In this document: one piece after another, positions 16,198 through 24,710 of the stretch | How the letters are laid out: each line of letters begins with the position of its first letter | Numbering within the stretch: the first letter of the stretch is position 1 | Origin: Kordia sp964351775 | Lineage (GTDB): Bacteria > Bacteroidota > Bacteroidia > Flavobacteriales > Flavobacteriaceae | Reading direction: 5' to 3' | Length of the DNA: 48,548 nucleotides | NCBI GenBank assembly: GCA_964351775.1 | Contig: CAYGPQ010000024.1 | Location: 1-48,548, forward strand | The notes under the pieces: model-generated | Database searches by the model: none | What the model was told of the DNA's origin: nothing | The model's input: only the letters and a program-made list of their open reading frames with translations | Made by a program: the position numbers and the translations under genes

Positions 16198-17406
16198 ATG
16201 CAAACCATAGATGTTCTAATAATTGGCGGCGGCGCAGCAGGATTTTTCACAGCAATCAATATTGCCGAAAAACATCGGGAGAAATCGGTGGTCATTTTAG
16301 AAAGAGGAAAAGAATTTTTAACGAAAGTCCGAATTTCTGGTGGCGGAAGATGTAATGTAACGCACGCGTGTTTTGATCCAAAAGAACTCGTAACCTATTA
16401 CCCTAGAGGTGAAAAAGAAATGTTAGGACCTTTTCATCAATTTTGTTGCGGCGACACGATGGCGTGGTTTGAAGAACGCGGAGTGGAACTCAAAATAGAA
16501 GATGATGGCAGAATATTTCCAGTGACGGATTCTTCACAAACGATTATTGATTGTTTTCTGAATGAATCAAAAAAGTACAATGTAGACTTCCGAACCAATC
16601 ATGCGGTAAAAAGTATTTTAAAAGTGGATGATTTGTGGAAAGTGGAAACGAGTCAGGGAACATTAACTGCTGAAAAGGTGGTTTTAACCACAGGAAGCAA
16701 TCCGAAAATGTGGGCAATGTTGGAAACACTCGGACATTCCATCATCCCTGCGGTTCCATCTTTATTTACATTCAATATCAAAGATCCTCGGATCAAAGAT
16801 TTACTTGGAATTGCTACACAAGCAAGCGTAAAAGTGGTCGATACAAAACTGGAGTCTAATGGCCCATTACTTATCACACATTGGGGAATGAGTGGCCCGG
16901 GAATTTTAAAATTATCCGCTTGGGGCGCACGTATATTGGCGGACAAACACTACAATTTTCAAATTCAAGTCAATTGGTTGGATACGGTTTCTAAAGAAGA
17001 TTGTCTGGAACAAATTAAAGATTTCAAAATAGAACTCGCTAAGAAAACAGTCCAAAAAAACAATCCATTTGAATTGCCAAAACGTTTGTGGCAGCGAATT
17101 GTGAACGCTTCTGGAATTCAAGAAGACGGACGTTGGGCAGATTTGAACAAGCAACAAACCGAGCAATTGGCGAGTCAACTCACAGAAGCAATTTTCAATG
17201 TAAATGGAAAAAGTACTTTCAAAGAAGAATTTGTCACGGCAGGCGGCATCGATCTCAAAGAAGTCAACTTCAAAACCTTTGAAAGTCGCAAACAAAAAAA
17301 CGTATACTTCGCAGGTGAAATTCTTAATATTGATGCTGTCACTGGCGGATTTAACTTTCAAAATGCTTGGACAGGAAGTTATATTATTGCGAATAGTATT
17401 TTTTGA
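16198..17406 (+). CDS. BaiN/HI0933-family FAD-dependent oxidoreductase
   Basis: The 402-aa soluble protein binds FAD through a Rossmann motif at the extreme N-terminus (IIGGGAAG, residues 8-15). It carries the family signature RISGGGRCNVTH (45-56), a second nucleotide segment VVLTTGSNP, HWGMSGPGIL and the C-terminal FAGEILNIDAVTGGFNFQNA. This matches the YhiN/HI0933-like flavoproteins, whose members include BaiN; the substrate of most members is unknown. The start ATG at 16198 is directly before the FAD strand. It has its own promoter-like sequence and looks monocistronic. Confidence 0.92.
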   Translation: MQTIDVLIIGGGAAGFFTAINIAEKHREKSVVILERGKEFLTKVRISGGGRCNVTHACFDPKELVTYYPRGEKEMLGPFHQFCCGDTMAWFEERGVELKIEDDGRIFPVTDSSQTIIDCFLNESKKYNVDFRTNHAVKSILKVDDLWKVETSQGTLTAEKVVLTTGSNPKMWAMLETLGHSIIPAVPSLFTFNIKDPRIKDLLGIATQASVKVVDTKLESNGPLLITHWGMSGPGILKLSAWGARILADKHYNFQIQVNWLDTVSKEDCLEQIKDFKIELAKKTVQKNNPFELPKRLWQRIVNASGIQEDGRWADLNKQQTEQLASQLTEAIFNVNGKSTFKEEFVTAGGIDLKEVNFKTFESRKQKNVYFAGEILNIDAVTGGFNFQNAWTGSYIIANSIF

Positions 17407-17501
17407 TAGTTATTAGTAGGTAGATTTTTCAAATCTTCACTTGGAATAGTTTTTCGGGTTCTTTTATTCTAGTAACGAGTTAGTTTAAACTCAGTTAAAA
17501 A

Positions 17502-18161
17502 TTAATCCTCAGACACTTTCAAATACGTAATCGTCTGACCGTATTTCATATAATAATAACCCGTTACTGTGTTGCCGTTTTTAGCAACAATTTCTGCGGT
17601 AATATATTCTTCAAAAGCCATTTTGTTGCCGTCTTCAGTAGTAATATAAATGGTATCAGGTAAATCACCAGCAGTTTCGTTTTCTGCGCCACTTAAGATG
17701 CCTGTAATACTTTTGTAACTACTGTCTATTTCAGGAGCCTCTTCATCATCGTACAAGGTTTTTCCGTTAAAATGAAGATCCATTAATATATTTTCTGAAG
17801 TGTCTGTATAATAAAAAGTTACATACTTGCCTTGTAAACTTTCTAAATCTACTGCACTTTGAGAAATTGCTTCAACATTTAGGTTAAAGTCAGCTTCGGT
17901 CTGTTTTTCAGGAAATTCAACGGTCACGATAAACATCGGATATTGCGCATCTTCTATGGTTTTAATAATTCCGTATTCGCTAATTTCATCCTCCGTTGGT
18001 TCTCTATCAGTCTGCTGATCTTCTTCCTTGAGTTCTTCTTTTTCGTCAACGACTACTTCTTTTTCTGTCTGAGTGTCCACCGCTTTTTTAGCTTCCGTTT
18101 TACAACTAAAAAGCTGAAAAGAAAATACTGTGATTGCTATAAACACGATTGCTTTTTTCAT
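17502..18161 (-). CDS. Hypothetical lipoprotein
   Basis: The frame opens at 18185, but ATG 18161 gives a standard lipoprotein signal ending in LFSC (about residue 20), so that start is preferred (219 aa). After the cysteine comes a long Lys/Glu/Asp-rich linker, then a beta-rich domain with SYKSITGILSGAENETAGDLPDT-type segments ending in GQTITYLKVSED. There is no acidic surface-export signal right after the Cys, so the periplasmic side is likely. I do not recognise a family. It converges with the flavoprotein gene. Confidence 0.78.
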   Translation of the reverse strand: MKKAIVFIAITVFSFQLFSCKTEAKKAVDTQTEKEVVVDEKEELKEEDQQTDREPTEDEISEYGIIKTIEDAQYPMFIVTVEFPEKQTEADFNLNVEAISQSAVDLESLQGKYVTFYYTDTSENILMDLHFNGKTLYDDEEAPEIDSSYKSITGILSGAENETAGDLPDTIYITTEDGNKMAFEEYITAEIVAKNGNTVTGYYYMKYGQTITYLKVSED

Positions 18162-18289
18162 CTGCTTTAATTTTTTTAAAATCAACTTATTTTAGGAGTT
18201 TGTTTTTCTTGCCTTATGTAAATGTAGTGATTGTATTCAGATATAAATTCAATCATGCTTAAAATTAATTTGTGAATTCTTGGTAAAAA

Positions 18290-18311
18290 ATCAACAATCA
18301 AAAATCGTCAA
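18290..18311. repeat. Dispersed intergenic motif ATCAACAATCrAAAATCGTCAAT, copy 1
   Basis: A near-identical motif lies at 45841-45866 and a reverse-complement relative at 29745-29770. This copy is immediately downstream of an SGNH hydrolase gene. Confidence 0.5.
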
Positions 18312-18314
18312 TTG

Positions 18315-19367
18315 TTACTCAAAAATTACGTTATCAAACAAAAATTCCCCAATAATACGATGCGCATTGTCGTTGATGTGTAAATCTTGATCCCAGTATA
18401 CTTTTTCAGTTGTATTTTGTAATACAGGTATTAAATCGTGGTGTTCAATGTTTTGCGCAATGAGGAATTCGGTGAATGTTTTTGTCAATGTTTGATTGAT
18501 TGCCATTGTTTCATCATCCAAGTTGTGTAGTTTCTGGACTTCTTTTCGAAACGCTTGATTCACGTCTAATTTAGAAGGTAACAAAGTAACGATGAGTCGA
18601 ATATTTTCCTGTGCGCACAACTCCTTAATTTTTAAAAGATAGTATTTTGACAATTCCATCGTGCGTTCTTTTTCTGATGGAAACGATTCAAAAAAGATTG
18701 TTTGTTCCAATCCTTGCGTATATGGAATGCTTTTTTGTATATCCGATTGAAACTTTCTGCGGAAGCGCATCCAAACACTTCGATACACATTAGAAATACT
18801 TGTGCGATCGTCTTCAAAAATTGCCGCTTCTCGAAAATCATTTCCTGTAAACACATTGATAATGAAAATTTCAGGCTTCAAATCTGTATACTTTTTCAAA
18901 AAGCCATAATAATTTCGAAAAGTATAATAGCCAACGCCGCCATTCATGCAATTATACTGCAATGTGCTATCAGAAGCATTTAGTTTTTCTTCCCAAATAT
19001 TGACAAATGATTCCGTGTTGTGTTTTAATACGCCATCTGTGTGTGAGTCACCCGTAACTAAAATACGATATTCGTTTGGACGCTTTTCAACAATATCAGC
19101 ATCTTCTCGAAAACCGATGTTATTTGTACGTCTTTGGGTGGAGATTTTTTGTTGTGGTGTTCCCCAATTATCCATAAGATGAATGTTGGGTTTGTGAATA
19201 AAAATTGCAGTGGAATCTGGTATAAAATACACGGCTTGTTTGGGCGCGGTAAAGGTAAAAAAGGTTTTAATTCGATTGGCTTCTACAAAATAGGCTATCA
19301 CAGCTAAGATCATCAAAAGTCCAATTAAGACTAAGAAATTGATCAAAATAAGGCGCGCATATTTCAT
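18315..19367 (-). CDS. Membrane-anchored SGNH/GDSL hydrolase-like protein
   Basis: The start is placed at ATG 19367 (MKYARLILINFLVL), which leaves one membrane anchor (about 4-28); the longer frame to 19436 would add a second hydrophobic stretch of doubtful value. The 350-aa product carries SGNH blocks: LVTGDSHTDG (nucleophile S108), the glycine of NGGVGY, FTGND (N176) and WDQDLHIND (D328, H330). These enzymes remove or add acyl groups, often acetyl, on glycans, with the domain in the periplasm. It is the first of three SGNH-type proteins in the window and is divergent from the oxygenase gene. Confidence 0.82.
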   Translation of the reverse strand: MKYARLILINFLVLIGLLMILAVIAYFVEANRIKTFFTFTAPKQAVYFIPDSTAIFIHKPNIHLMDNWGTPQQKISTQRRTNNIGFREDADIVEKRPNEYRILVTGDSHTDGVLKHNTESFVNIWEEKLNASDSTLQYNCMNGGVGYYTFRNYYGFLKKYTDLKPEIFIINVFTGNDFREAAIFEDDRTSISNVYRSVWMRFRRKFQSDIQKSIPYTQGLEQTIFFESFPSEKERTMELSKYYLLKIKELCAQENIRLIVTLLPSKLDVNQAFRKEVQKLHNLDDETMAINQTLTKTFTEFLIAQNIEHHDLIPVLQNTTEKVYWDQDLHINDNAHRIIGEFLFDNVIFE

Positions 19368-19493
19368 AAAAGAAGTTTCAAACAAAGGAACTAAAAATAT
19401 ACAACAAACAAAAAAACAGTGTATTGTATTTTTCAAAGTGTAAAATCGCGAAAAGCGTTTAAAAATAGATCAAAATGAATCCTATATTTTCCT

Positions 19494-19501
19494 TACATTT
19501 A
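19494..19501 (+). promoter_or_regulatory. Possible -7 box for the 2OG oxygenase gene
   Basis: TACATTTA resembles TAnnTTTG. If used, transcription begins near 19508, so translation would begin at ATG 19528 rather than at 19501, which overlaps the box. Confidence 0.35.
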
Positions 19502-19527
19502 TGCCCGAAACGCAAGGAAACAACTTC

Positions 19528-20361
19528 ATGATTTTTGATTATTCGAAATGGAATACAACGTTAGCGACTGATACAAAAAAGTATATAGAAGCAACACCGT
19601 ATCCGCATATTATTTTTGATGATTTTTTAGAAACTGCTGCGGCTGAAAATGCGTTGGACGTGTTTCCGAAAATTCAAGATGACGGCTGGATTCACTATGT
19701 ACATGTGAATGAAAAAAAACATGGGCTTAATAAATTAGATTTAATTCCTGCGTTTATCCGCGATGGAATTATCAAAGAATTAAATTCGCCCGAATTTATT
19801 ACCTATTTAGAAAACCTTACGGGAATTGACAATTTATTGCCCGATACAACGATTGAAGGTGGCGGAATTCACCAAAGTGAAAATGGCGGCTATTTGAATA
19901 TTCATGCCGATTTTACTGTGCATCCACACAAAAAAACCTGGCGACGACGCGTGAATGTGTTGGTCTATCTCAACAAAAATTGGGAAACTTCGTATGGCGG
20001 CGCGTTGGAATTATGGGATAAAGATATGTCGAAATGTGCTGTAAAAGTGGAACCTATTTTTAATCGAATTGTCATTTTCAATACCGATGAAGATTCATAT
20101 CACGGCTTTCCCGATCCGATAGAATGTCCGGATGATGTCACGCGAAAATCAATTGCATTATACTATTTCACAGAAGAAAAAACTGGTTCGTTTCGACGAA
20201 GAGCTACGAATTATCGTGCGCGTCCAAATGATGGTTTCAAAGCCGTTTTTATTTGGCTAGATAAAAAAATGATTGCAATCTATACCTGGCTCAAAGGAAC
20301 ATTAGGGATCAACGATGATTTTGTGAGTAAAGTGTTGAATTTCTTTCGAAAGAAGAAGTAG
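19528..20361 (+). CDS. 2-oxoglutarate/Fe(II)-dependent oxygenase
   Basis: The frame is open from ATG 19501, but a -7-like box overlaps that codon, so ATG 19528 (MIFDYSKW, 277 aa) is preferred. The double-stranded beta-helix carries the facial triad H126-A-D128 (NIHADFT) and H192 (YHGFP), with R206 (DVTRKSIALYYF) as the 2OG-binding residue. GGALELWDK matches prolyl-4-hydroxylase-like members. It would hydroxylate a protein or small-molecule substrate in the cytoplasm. It lies at the edge of the glycan locus and convergent to the flippase, so a role in modifying a surface component is possible but unproven. Confidence 0.88.
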   Translation: MIFDYSKWNTTLATDTKKYIEATPYPHIIFDDFLETAAAENALDVFPKIQDDGWIHYVHVNEKKHGLNKLDLIPAFIRDGIIKELNSPEFITYLENLTGIDNLLPDTTIEGGGIHQSENGGYLNIHADFTVHPHKKTWRRRVNVLVYLNKNWETSYGGALELWDKDMSKCAVKVEPIFNRIVIFNTDEDSYHGFPDPIECPDDVTRKSIALYYFTEEKTGSFRRRATNYRARPNDGFKAVFIWLDKKMIAIYTWLKGTLGINDDFVSKVLNFFRKKK

Positions 20362-20462
20362 GGTTAGATTGTTAGTCACGCTTCGCTTTAGTATCGCTTT
20401 GCTCTTGGATTTTTAGACTTGCTACGCTTTTGATTTCAGAATGCTTTAATTGTTTAATTATC

Positions 20463-20510
20463 CGTCAGATCGAGTGAATTTGTGAAACAAATTGGTATCG
20501 AGATCTACTA
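20463..20510. repeat. Dispersed hairpin repeat (AATTTGT-GAA-ACAAATT core)
   Basis: A perfect 7-bp stem AATTTGT (20477-20483) and ACAAATT (20487-20493) with loop GAA is flanked by TCGAGTG and TATCGAGAT. The same design recurs at 29853-29900. Just before it, 20394-20406 has the TCGCTTTGCTC motif also found near 29790, 41743 and 41771. The remainder of this 218-bp convergent gap shows no gene. Confidence 0.65.
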
Positions 20511-20579
20511 TGAAAAGTAAATGATTCTCGATACAATTTTTCTTCATTTCATTACGAAAAGCCACTCGAATTGACGCTT

Positions 20580-21719
20580 TTAGCCAAACCTCCGAAACAC
20601 TTTATACAAAATCATCACAACCCATTGCGTACTACAAACGCTGAGTAATACGCCAAAAATTTCATAGGTTTCTATCAAAAGGAAAATAAGGCTAAAATTC
20701 ACAAAAAAGCCAAAAAAGCTGATGTAAATAATGGTGCGTTCTTTGTGGTTTTTCATGAGTTCCATGATATTTAAGGTGTAAAAATAGCAAGGCAACGCAA
20801 TCAATCCGCCAACTACATAATATTCGTAGGTAAAACCTAATTTCACAAAATATTCCATCACAAACCAAATAGCAAATCCGCCTAAAATCGTCAACGGAAA
20901 TGCTGCTGCATATAATTTATATTTCATCTTTTGCACAACTTCATCAGAAACACGATACACATGTTTGGTAAACGGAATGGTCATATAAGCCGCCAAGGCT
21001 TGCAACATTAAAAAGGCAGTAATTAACAACTGATACTCTGATAATTGCGATTTTTCTAAGTAAAAATCAACCACGTAAATATCTACTTTAGACATCAACC
21101 AACCACTCAGGCCAAGGATGAAAAAAGGCAGTCCAGCTTTAAATTCTTGGATAGAAAGCGTTGCCGAAAATGATTCTTTCCAAAAGTTGAGTTGTACACT
21201 TAATATACATAGTTTAACCAAAATGGCGAGCGCATATAGTTGCAAAAATGTTTCTAAATCAAAGGTTTCAACATAGAAAATACTTCCGAAAATGATTCCA
21301 AAAGCTACAATTTCTGCCACTAATTGCGCGCTAAACTTTTGATGGTATACAACCAATGTGCTTAATGATGCATATGTAAATGTTAACACGACGAGTACAA
21401 TTGCCCAAAGGGAAATATGGACAGGGAAAAATAAAAGTAGCAACAGCGCAAAAGGCAACAACAAACTTCGCGATAAAAAATTACTGAAAAACGCATGATA
21501 CATTTGTCCCGGTTCTTGACTGTATTTTCGGAGTAAATGATCTCTATTTCCCCAACCGAGCATAAAACTGATAAAGAAAACCCACAACATGACGTTAATC
21601 AAGCTTGCCCAGTCTGTTTTTCCAAAGACTTTCACACCAAAAACCACAATCAAAAAGTTAAATGCAGGACTTGCAAACCCTTGAAGTGTATTCATTCCTA
21701 TGGTGATGAGTCTACGCAT
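20580..21719 (-). CDS. Wzx-like polysaccharide flippase
   Basis: The 379-aa protein is almost entirely hydrophobic with about 11-12 predicted membrane helices and an arginine-rich start, as in MOP-superfamily lipid-linked oligosaccharide flippases. It is shorter than most Wzx proteins (usually 400-500 aa). It would move an undecaprenyl-linked glycan across the inner membrane. Its ATG overlaps the stop of the upstream GT4 gene by 8 nt (ATGCGTAG), so the two are coupled. Substrate specificity cannot be read; function is inferred from topology and context. Confidence 0.75.
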   Translation of the reverse strand: MRRLITIGMNTLQGFASPAFNFLIVVFGVKVFGKTDWASLINVMLWVFFISFMLGWGNRDHLLRKYSQEPGQMYHAFFSNFLSRSLLLPFALLLLLFFPVHISLWAIVLVVLTFTYASLSTLVVYHQKFSAQLVAEIVAFGIIFGSIFYVETFDLETFLQLYALAILVKLCILSVQLNFWKESFSATLSIQEFKAGLPFFILGLSGWLMSKVDIYVVDFYLEKSQLSEYQLLITAFLMLQALAAYMTIPFTKHVYRVSDEVVQKMKYKLYAAAFPLTILGGFAIWFVMEYFVKLGFTYEYYVVGGLIALPCYFYTLNIMELMKNHKERTIIYISFFGFFVNFSLIFLLIETYEIFGVLLSVCSTQWVVMILYKVFRRFG

Positions 21720-22761
21720 GGTACAAATTTAGATACGCATTTATAGATTGTTTTTCCGAACTTAATTCAATACGTTTTTCAGCTTCTTTTTCTGTTAAAA
21801 GTAAGGCTTTGCAGGCTTCAATCAATTCAGTTGAATTATTGCAAACGTTCCAGTTCTGAGACTTTTTTGCGAGTCCAACATCGTACGAAGCAATGTGCAT
21901 TCCTGAATATAAAGCTTCTAAAAATACAAACCCAAACGATTCATACGAACTTGTGTGCAATAGTATGTTTGATTGCGCCATTGTTGCTAAAACTTCCGTT
22001 CTTGGTAGTTTTCCCAAAAGTGTAATGATTTTTTCTAAGCCTAAATTTTGAATCTGTATTTCGAGTTCATTTCGCAATGCGCCACCGCCAATAATAGCAA
22101 CCTTGAGGTTTTTGTGTTTTTTTGCTAAAGCTGAAATGATCTCGATGAAATCTGAATAATTCTTGATGGCATTCAACGATCCAACACCTAAAATATCAAT
22201 CGTATTTTCTTGCAATTCAGGAAACTCAGCAACATCCAAATACCACGGAATAATAGTCGATTCTAAATTATATGTTTTCAATAATGATTGATGATGATTC
22301 TTAGAAAGTGTCACCATTTTTGTATTGGAAACTGTCAAATTTTTCGCATACGAGTTTTCAATCGAAGCATCTTGTCCCATTACAGTTACCACATGATTGA
22401 TACTATATTTCTCCGAAAATCGTTGTCCAATTCGAGAACATTCGCCAATCCAAAAACTATGAATGGTATCAATTTTTTCTTTTTGATGTAGTTTTTTGAG
22501 GGTTTTCAACGCTTTTTTCCACGTCCATAATTTCTTCAAACGCTTGTTTTTTCCGTTTAGTGGAATCACTTTAATTCCATGCCAATCGTACGTTTTCTTT
22601 GTAAATGGAAACTGAAATGTAAGCAGCGTAAGTTTTGCATTTGGCAACGCTTTTCGCATACTTTTTAAGAATACTTGCAATGCAGGAATTGTGGTAGAAT
22701 CTTCCTCAGATTCCGCAAAACCTGGGGTTAAAAAAACGATATGTGAATTAGTAGTATTCAT
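21712..22761 (-). CDS. Family 4 glycosyltransferase
   Basis: The 349-aa protein has a GT-B fold. The N-terminal half starts IVFLTPGFAESEED with the acceptor-side loop. The C-terminal half carries DILGVGSLNAIKNY, VAIIGGGALRNELE and the donor-binding ExxFGxxxxE motif (E274-SFG-E282, YESFGFVFLEAL), the mark of GT4 retaining enzymes. It should add a nucleotide-activated sugar to a lipid-linked or growing glycan on the cytoplasmic face. The stop overlaps the flippase start by 8 nt. Confidence 0.9.
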   Translation of the reverse strand: MNTTNSHIVFLTPGFAESEEDSTTIPALQVFLKSMRKALPNAKLTLLTFQFPFTKKTYDWHGIKVIPLNGKNKRLKKLWTWKKALKTLKKLHQKEKIDTIHSFWIGECSRIGQRFSEKYSINHVVTVMGQDASIENSYAKNLTVSNTKMVTLSKNHHQSLLKTYNLESTIIPWYLDVAEFPELQENTIDILGVGSLNAIKNYSDFIEIISALAKKHKNLKVAIIGGGALRNELEIQIQNLGLEKIITLLGKLPRTEVLATMAQSNILLHTSSYESFGFVFLEALYSGMHIASYDVGLAKKSQNWNVCNNSTELIEACKALLLTEKEAEKRIELSSEKQSINAYLNLYHA

Positions 22762-22766
22762 CTTTT

Positions 22767-22905
22767 ATTCCTGCGCAGGCGGGAATCTCATTATTGTATT
22801 ATTTAAAATTCGTCAGTTCGAGTGCTTTTCTGTCACATCGAGCATTATTGAAATCAAAATATATTTTGATTGAAAATACCTAGCGTAGCTATCGAGATGC
22901 AATCG
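22767..22905. repeat. Repeat-rich intergenic region with a perfect 20-nt palindrome
   Basis: Between two minus-strand genes lie ATTCCTGCGCAGGCGGGAAT (22767-22786, inverted repeat with one wobble), a CACATCGAGC copy (22834-22843), a perfect palindrome AATCAAAATATATTTTGATT (22852-22871) and GTAGCTATCGAGATGC (about 22885). The palindrome sits between two halves of the TCGAG element, making one long structured unit. Confidence 0.65.
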
Positions 22906-22920
22906 AAAGACGTTTTGTTA

Positions 22921-23775
22921 TTACTTTCCTGTTACACTAATCGGAGTCCACGCTACATTCGTAAACACCAAATCCGTTTCTTTAATCAATTCAGGATTTC
23001 GCTGTATATCTTTAAATGAAATCTGTGTACCATCCGTTTTATAAATGTATGTATATGCTTTTACATCGTCATATAAATTTGCGATTTCCTTTCGGATGCG
23101 ACTTTTAAATAGTGAAAATCCAAAGGTATTTTCGAGTCGCATCAACACTTTGTTTAAAAAGCCTGACGGTATGTGTTTGTTGTATAAATGTTCATTTAAA
23201 AAGTCATAATGAAACGACACATATAAAGTTGGATAGTGTAGTTTTTCTAAGGCTTTCCCAATTGTTGGTAAAATTTGAAACTCAGCGCCTTCCACGTCCA
23301 TTTTGATAAAATCTACTTGCTGGATGTTCTCTTTTTCTACAAAATTAAGCAATGAAACAGTTTCAATTTCTACTGAATTTTCAGTATCTCGCTTTCGCGA
23401 TAAAATACTTGTCGAGGAAGCTCCATAGGTTTCACGTGCAGATAAACGCAGCGTTTCTTTTGTATCTGAAATCGCAGTTTTATACGCTTTTATTTTTTCG
23501 GCGATAGACGGATTCAACGCGATATTTGCTTTCAATTCTCTAAAACATACCGGATCTGGATCGAGCGCATGCACTTCTTTGACGGTTTTCGCGGCATACA
23601 AACTCAATACGCCACTCCAAGAACCAATGTCTAAAACCACCGAATTTTCATGGACGAAATGATCAAAAATAGCGAAGGTATGCGGTTCCCAATCTGTGGA
23701 ATTAATGTGTGTCCAATAGTGTTTATTTTGCCCCGGATCAATCTGAAACGTATAATTTTTGAGTTGAACTTCCAT
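22921..23775 (-). CDS. FkbM family methyltransferase
   Basis: The 284-aa protein has a Rossmann-type SAM-binding motif SVVLDIGSWSGVLSLYA (about 45-61) with HALDPDP, and the FkbM signature DFIKMDVEGAEFQILP. Family members O-methylate sugars or other hydroxyls, often in surface polysaccharides. There is no signal peptide. It starts 2 bp downstream of the GNAT gene and forms an operon with that gene and the deacetylase. Confidence 0.9.
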   Translation of the reverse strand: MEVQLKNYTFQIDPGQNKHYWTHINSTDWEPHTFAIFDHFVHENSVVLDIGSWSGVLSLYAAKTVKEVHALDPDPVCFRELKANIALNPSIAEKIKAYKTAISDTKETLRLSARETYGASSTSILSRKRDTENSVEIETVSLLNFVEKENIQQVDFIKMDVEGAEFQILPTIGKALEKLHYPTLYVSFHYDFLNEHLYNKHIPSGFLNKVLMRLENTFGFSLFKSRIRKEIANLYDDVKAYTYIYKTDGTQISFKDIQRNPELIKETDLVFTNVAWTPISVTGK

Positions 23776-23777
23776 GT

Positions 23778-24704
23778 TTAAAAAGTGTCTAAATCTGAAT
23801 AGGTAAATATAAAGTCTTTTAAATCGATTTCTGGATCAAAATCCAAATAGCCAACCAACCAAGATTCTTTGGGTTGTGTAATGGTTTGTAACTGTTTTGC
23901 CATGGTAGAATCTGCATCAACCTGAAAAAGAAACTCCGTAATCCCTAAGAAAAATGCTTTTCGTTTCAACTTTTTAATGGCTTTTTGTAAGGCTTCCGCA
24001 GATGGCGCATAAAACTTTCCAACATGAATAATTGCTTGAATTTTCAACCAAAAAACACAACCTTCGAGTTCCACGAAATGATGACTTTTGAAACTGTTTT
24101 TATAATCTATAAAGTCGTTTGTGAATTGTATTTGGTACTTTTCTGGATGTTCAGTAGTTAACTTCTCCATCGCTTCTTTGGAAACTTTTTGCTTGAAAAA
24201 GGCATTATATAAATGATTCTTTCGAAACTTATTTAGCACGTTTCCAATGGGAAGTGTATTCACTTTTATATGAAATCGTTGCAAACGTTCGTGTTCTTTC
24301 CAGCCTAATTTTTTAGTGCTTCGATGTGTATTTTCACTATGAAAAGCATACACATATTTCATGTCGTTTTCTTTCATTATTTCATACGCAAATGTGGCTA
24401 GTGCATTGTGCAATCCTTTTCGCTGATGATTTGGTAGCGTGTATGAATCGCAGGCATGTGCGACATAAATTTCGCGGTCATTATTTTTAAATTTTTGTGG
24501 AATGGCTCCATAAAAAGCCACTGGAATTTCATCGCAATACGCAATGCTACAAATGTAATTGACACCAACATACGAGGTATTGTATTTGTTTTGCAAATAG
24601 TTGAGGGTGACTTTCTTTTTAAAGACTTTCCAAAAAAGTTCTTTAATTGCAGGAAAATCGTTGTTGTCAACGCGTTTGAGACGATATATTTCTTTGTATA
24701 GCAT
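23778..24704 (-). CDS. GNAT family N-acetyltransferase
   Basis: The 308-aa protein begins with an acceptor-side region (YRLKRVDNNDFPAIKELFW). It then has the acetyl-CoA-binding motif A, HACDSYTLPNHQRKGLHNAL, where Q94-R-K-G97 is the pyrophosphate loop, followed by YAFHSENTHRSTKKLGWKE. The C-terminal ~150 residues are an extra domain, longer than a simple GNAT (usually ~150 aa). It likely acylates an amino sugar or related precursor. It sits 6 bp after the polysaccharide deacetylase and 2 bp before the FkbM gene. Confidence 0.85.
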   Translation of the reverse strand: MLYKEIYRLKRVDNNDFPAIKELFWKVFKKKVTLNYLQNKYNTSYVGVNYICSIAYCDEIPVAFYGAIPQKFKNNDREIYVAHACDSYTLPNHQRKGLHNALATFAYEIMKENDMKYVYAFHSENTHRSTKKLGWKEHERLQRFHIKVNTLPIGNVLNKFRKNHLYNAFFKQKVSKEAMEKLTTEHPEKYQIQFTNDFIDYKNSFKSHHFVELEGCVFWLKIQAIIHVGKFYAPSAEALQKAIKKLKRKAFFLGITEFLFQVDADSTMAKQLQTITQPKESWLVGYLDFDPEIDLKDFIFTYSDLDTF

Positions 24705-24710
24705 ATATTT

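Noticed and set aside
16912..17361. 149-aa minus-strand frame in the flavoprotein gene
   Set aside because: Antisense shadow of a well-supported coding region.
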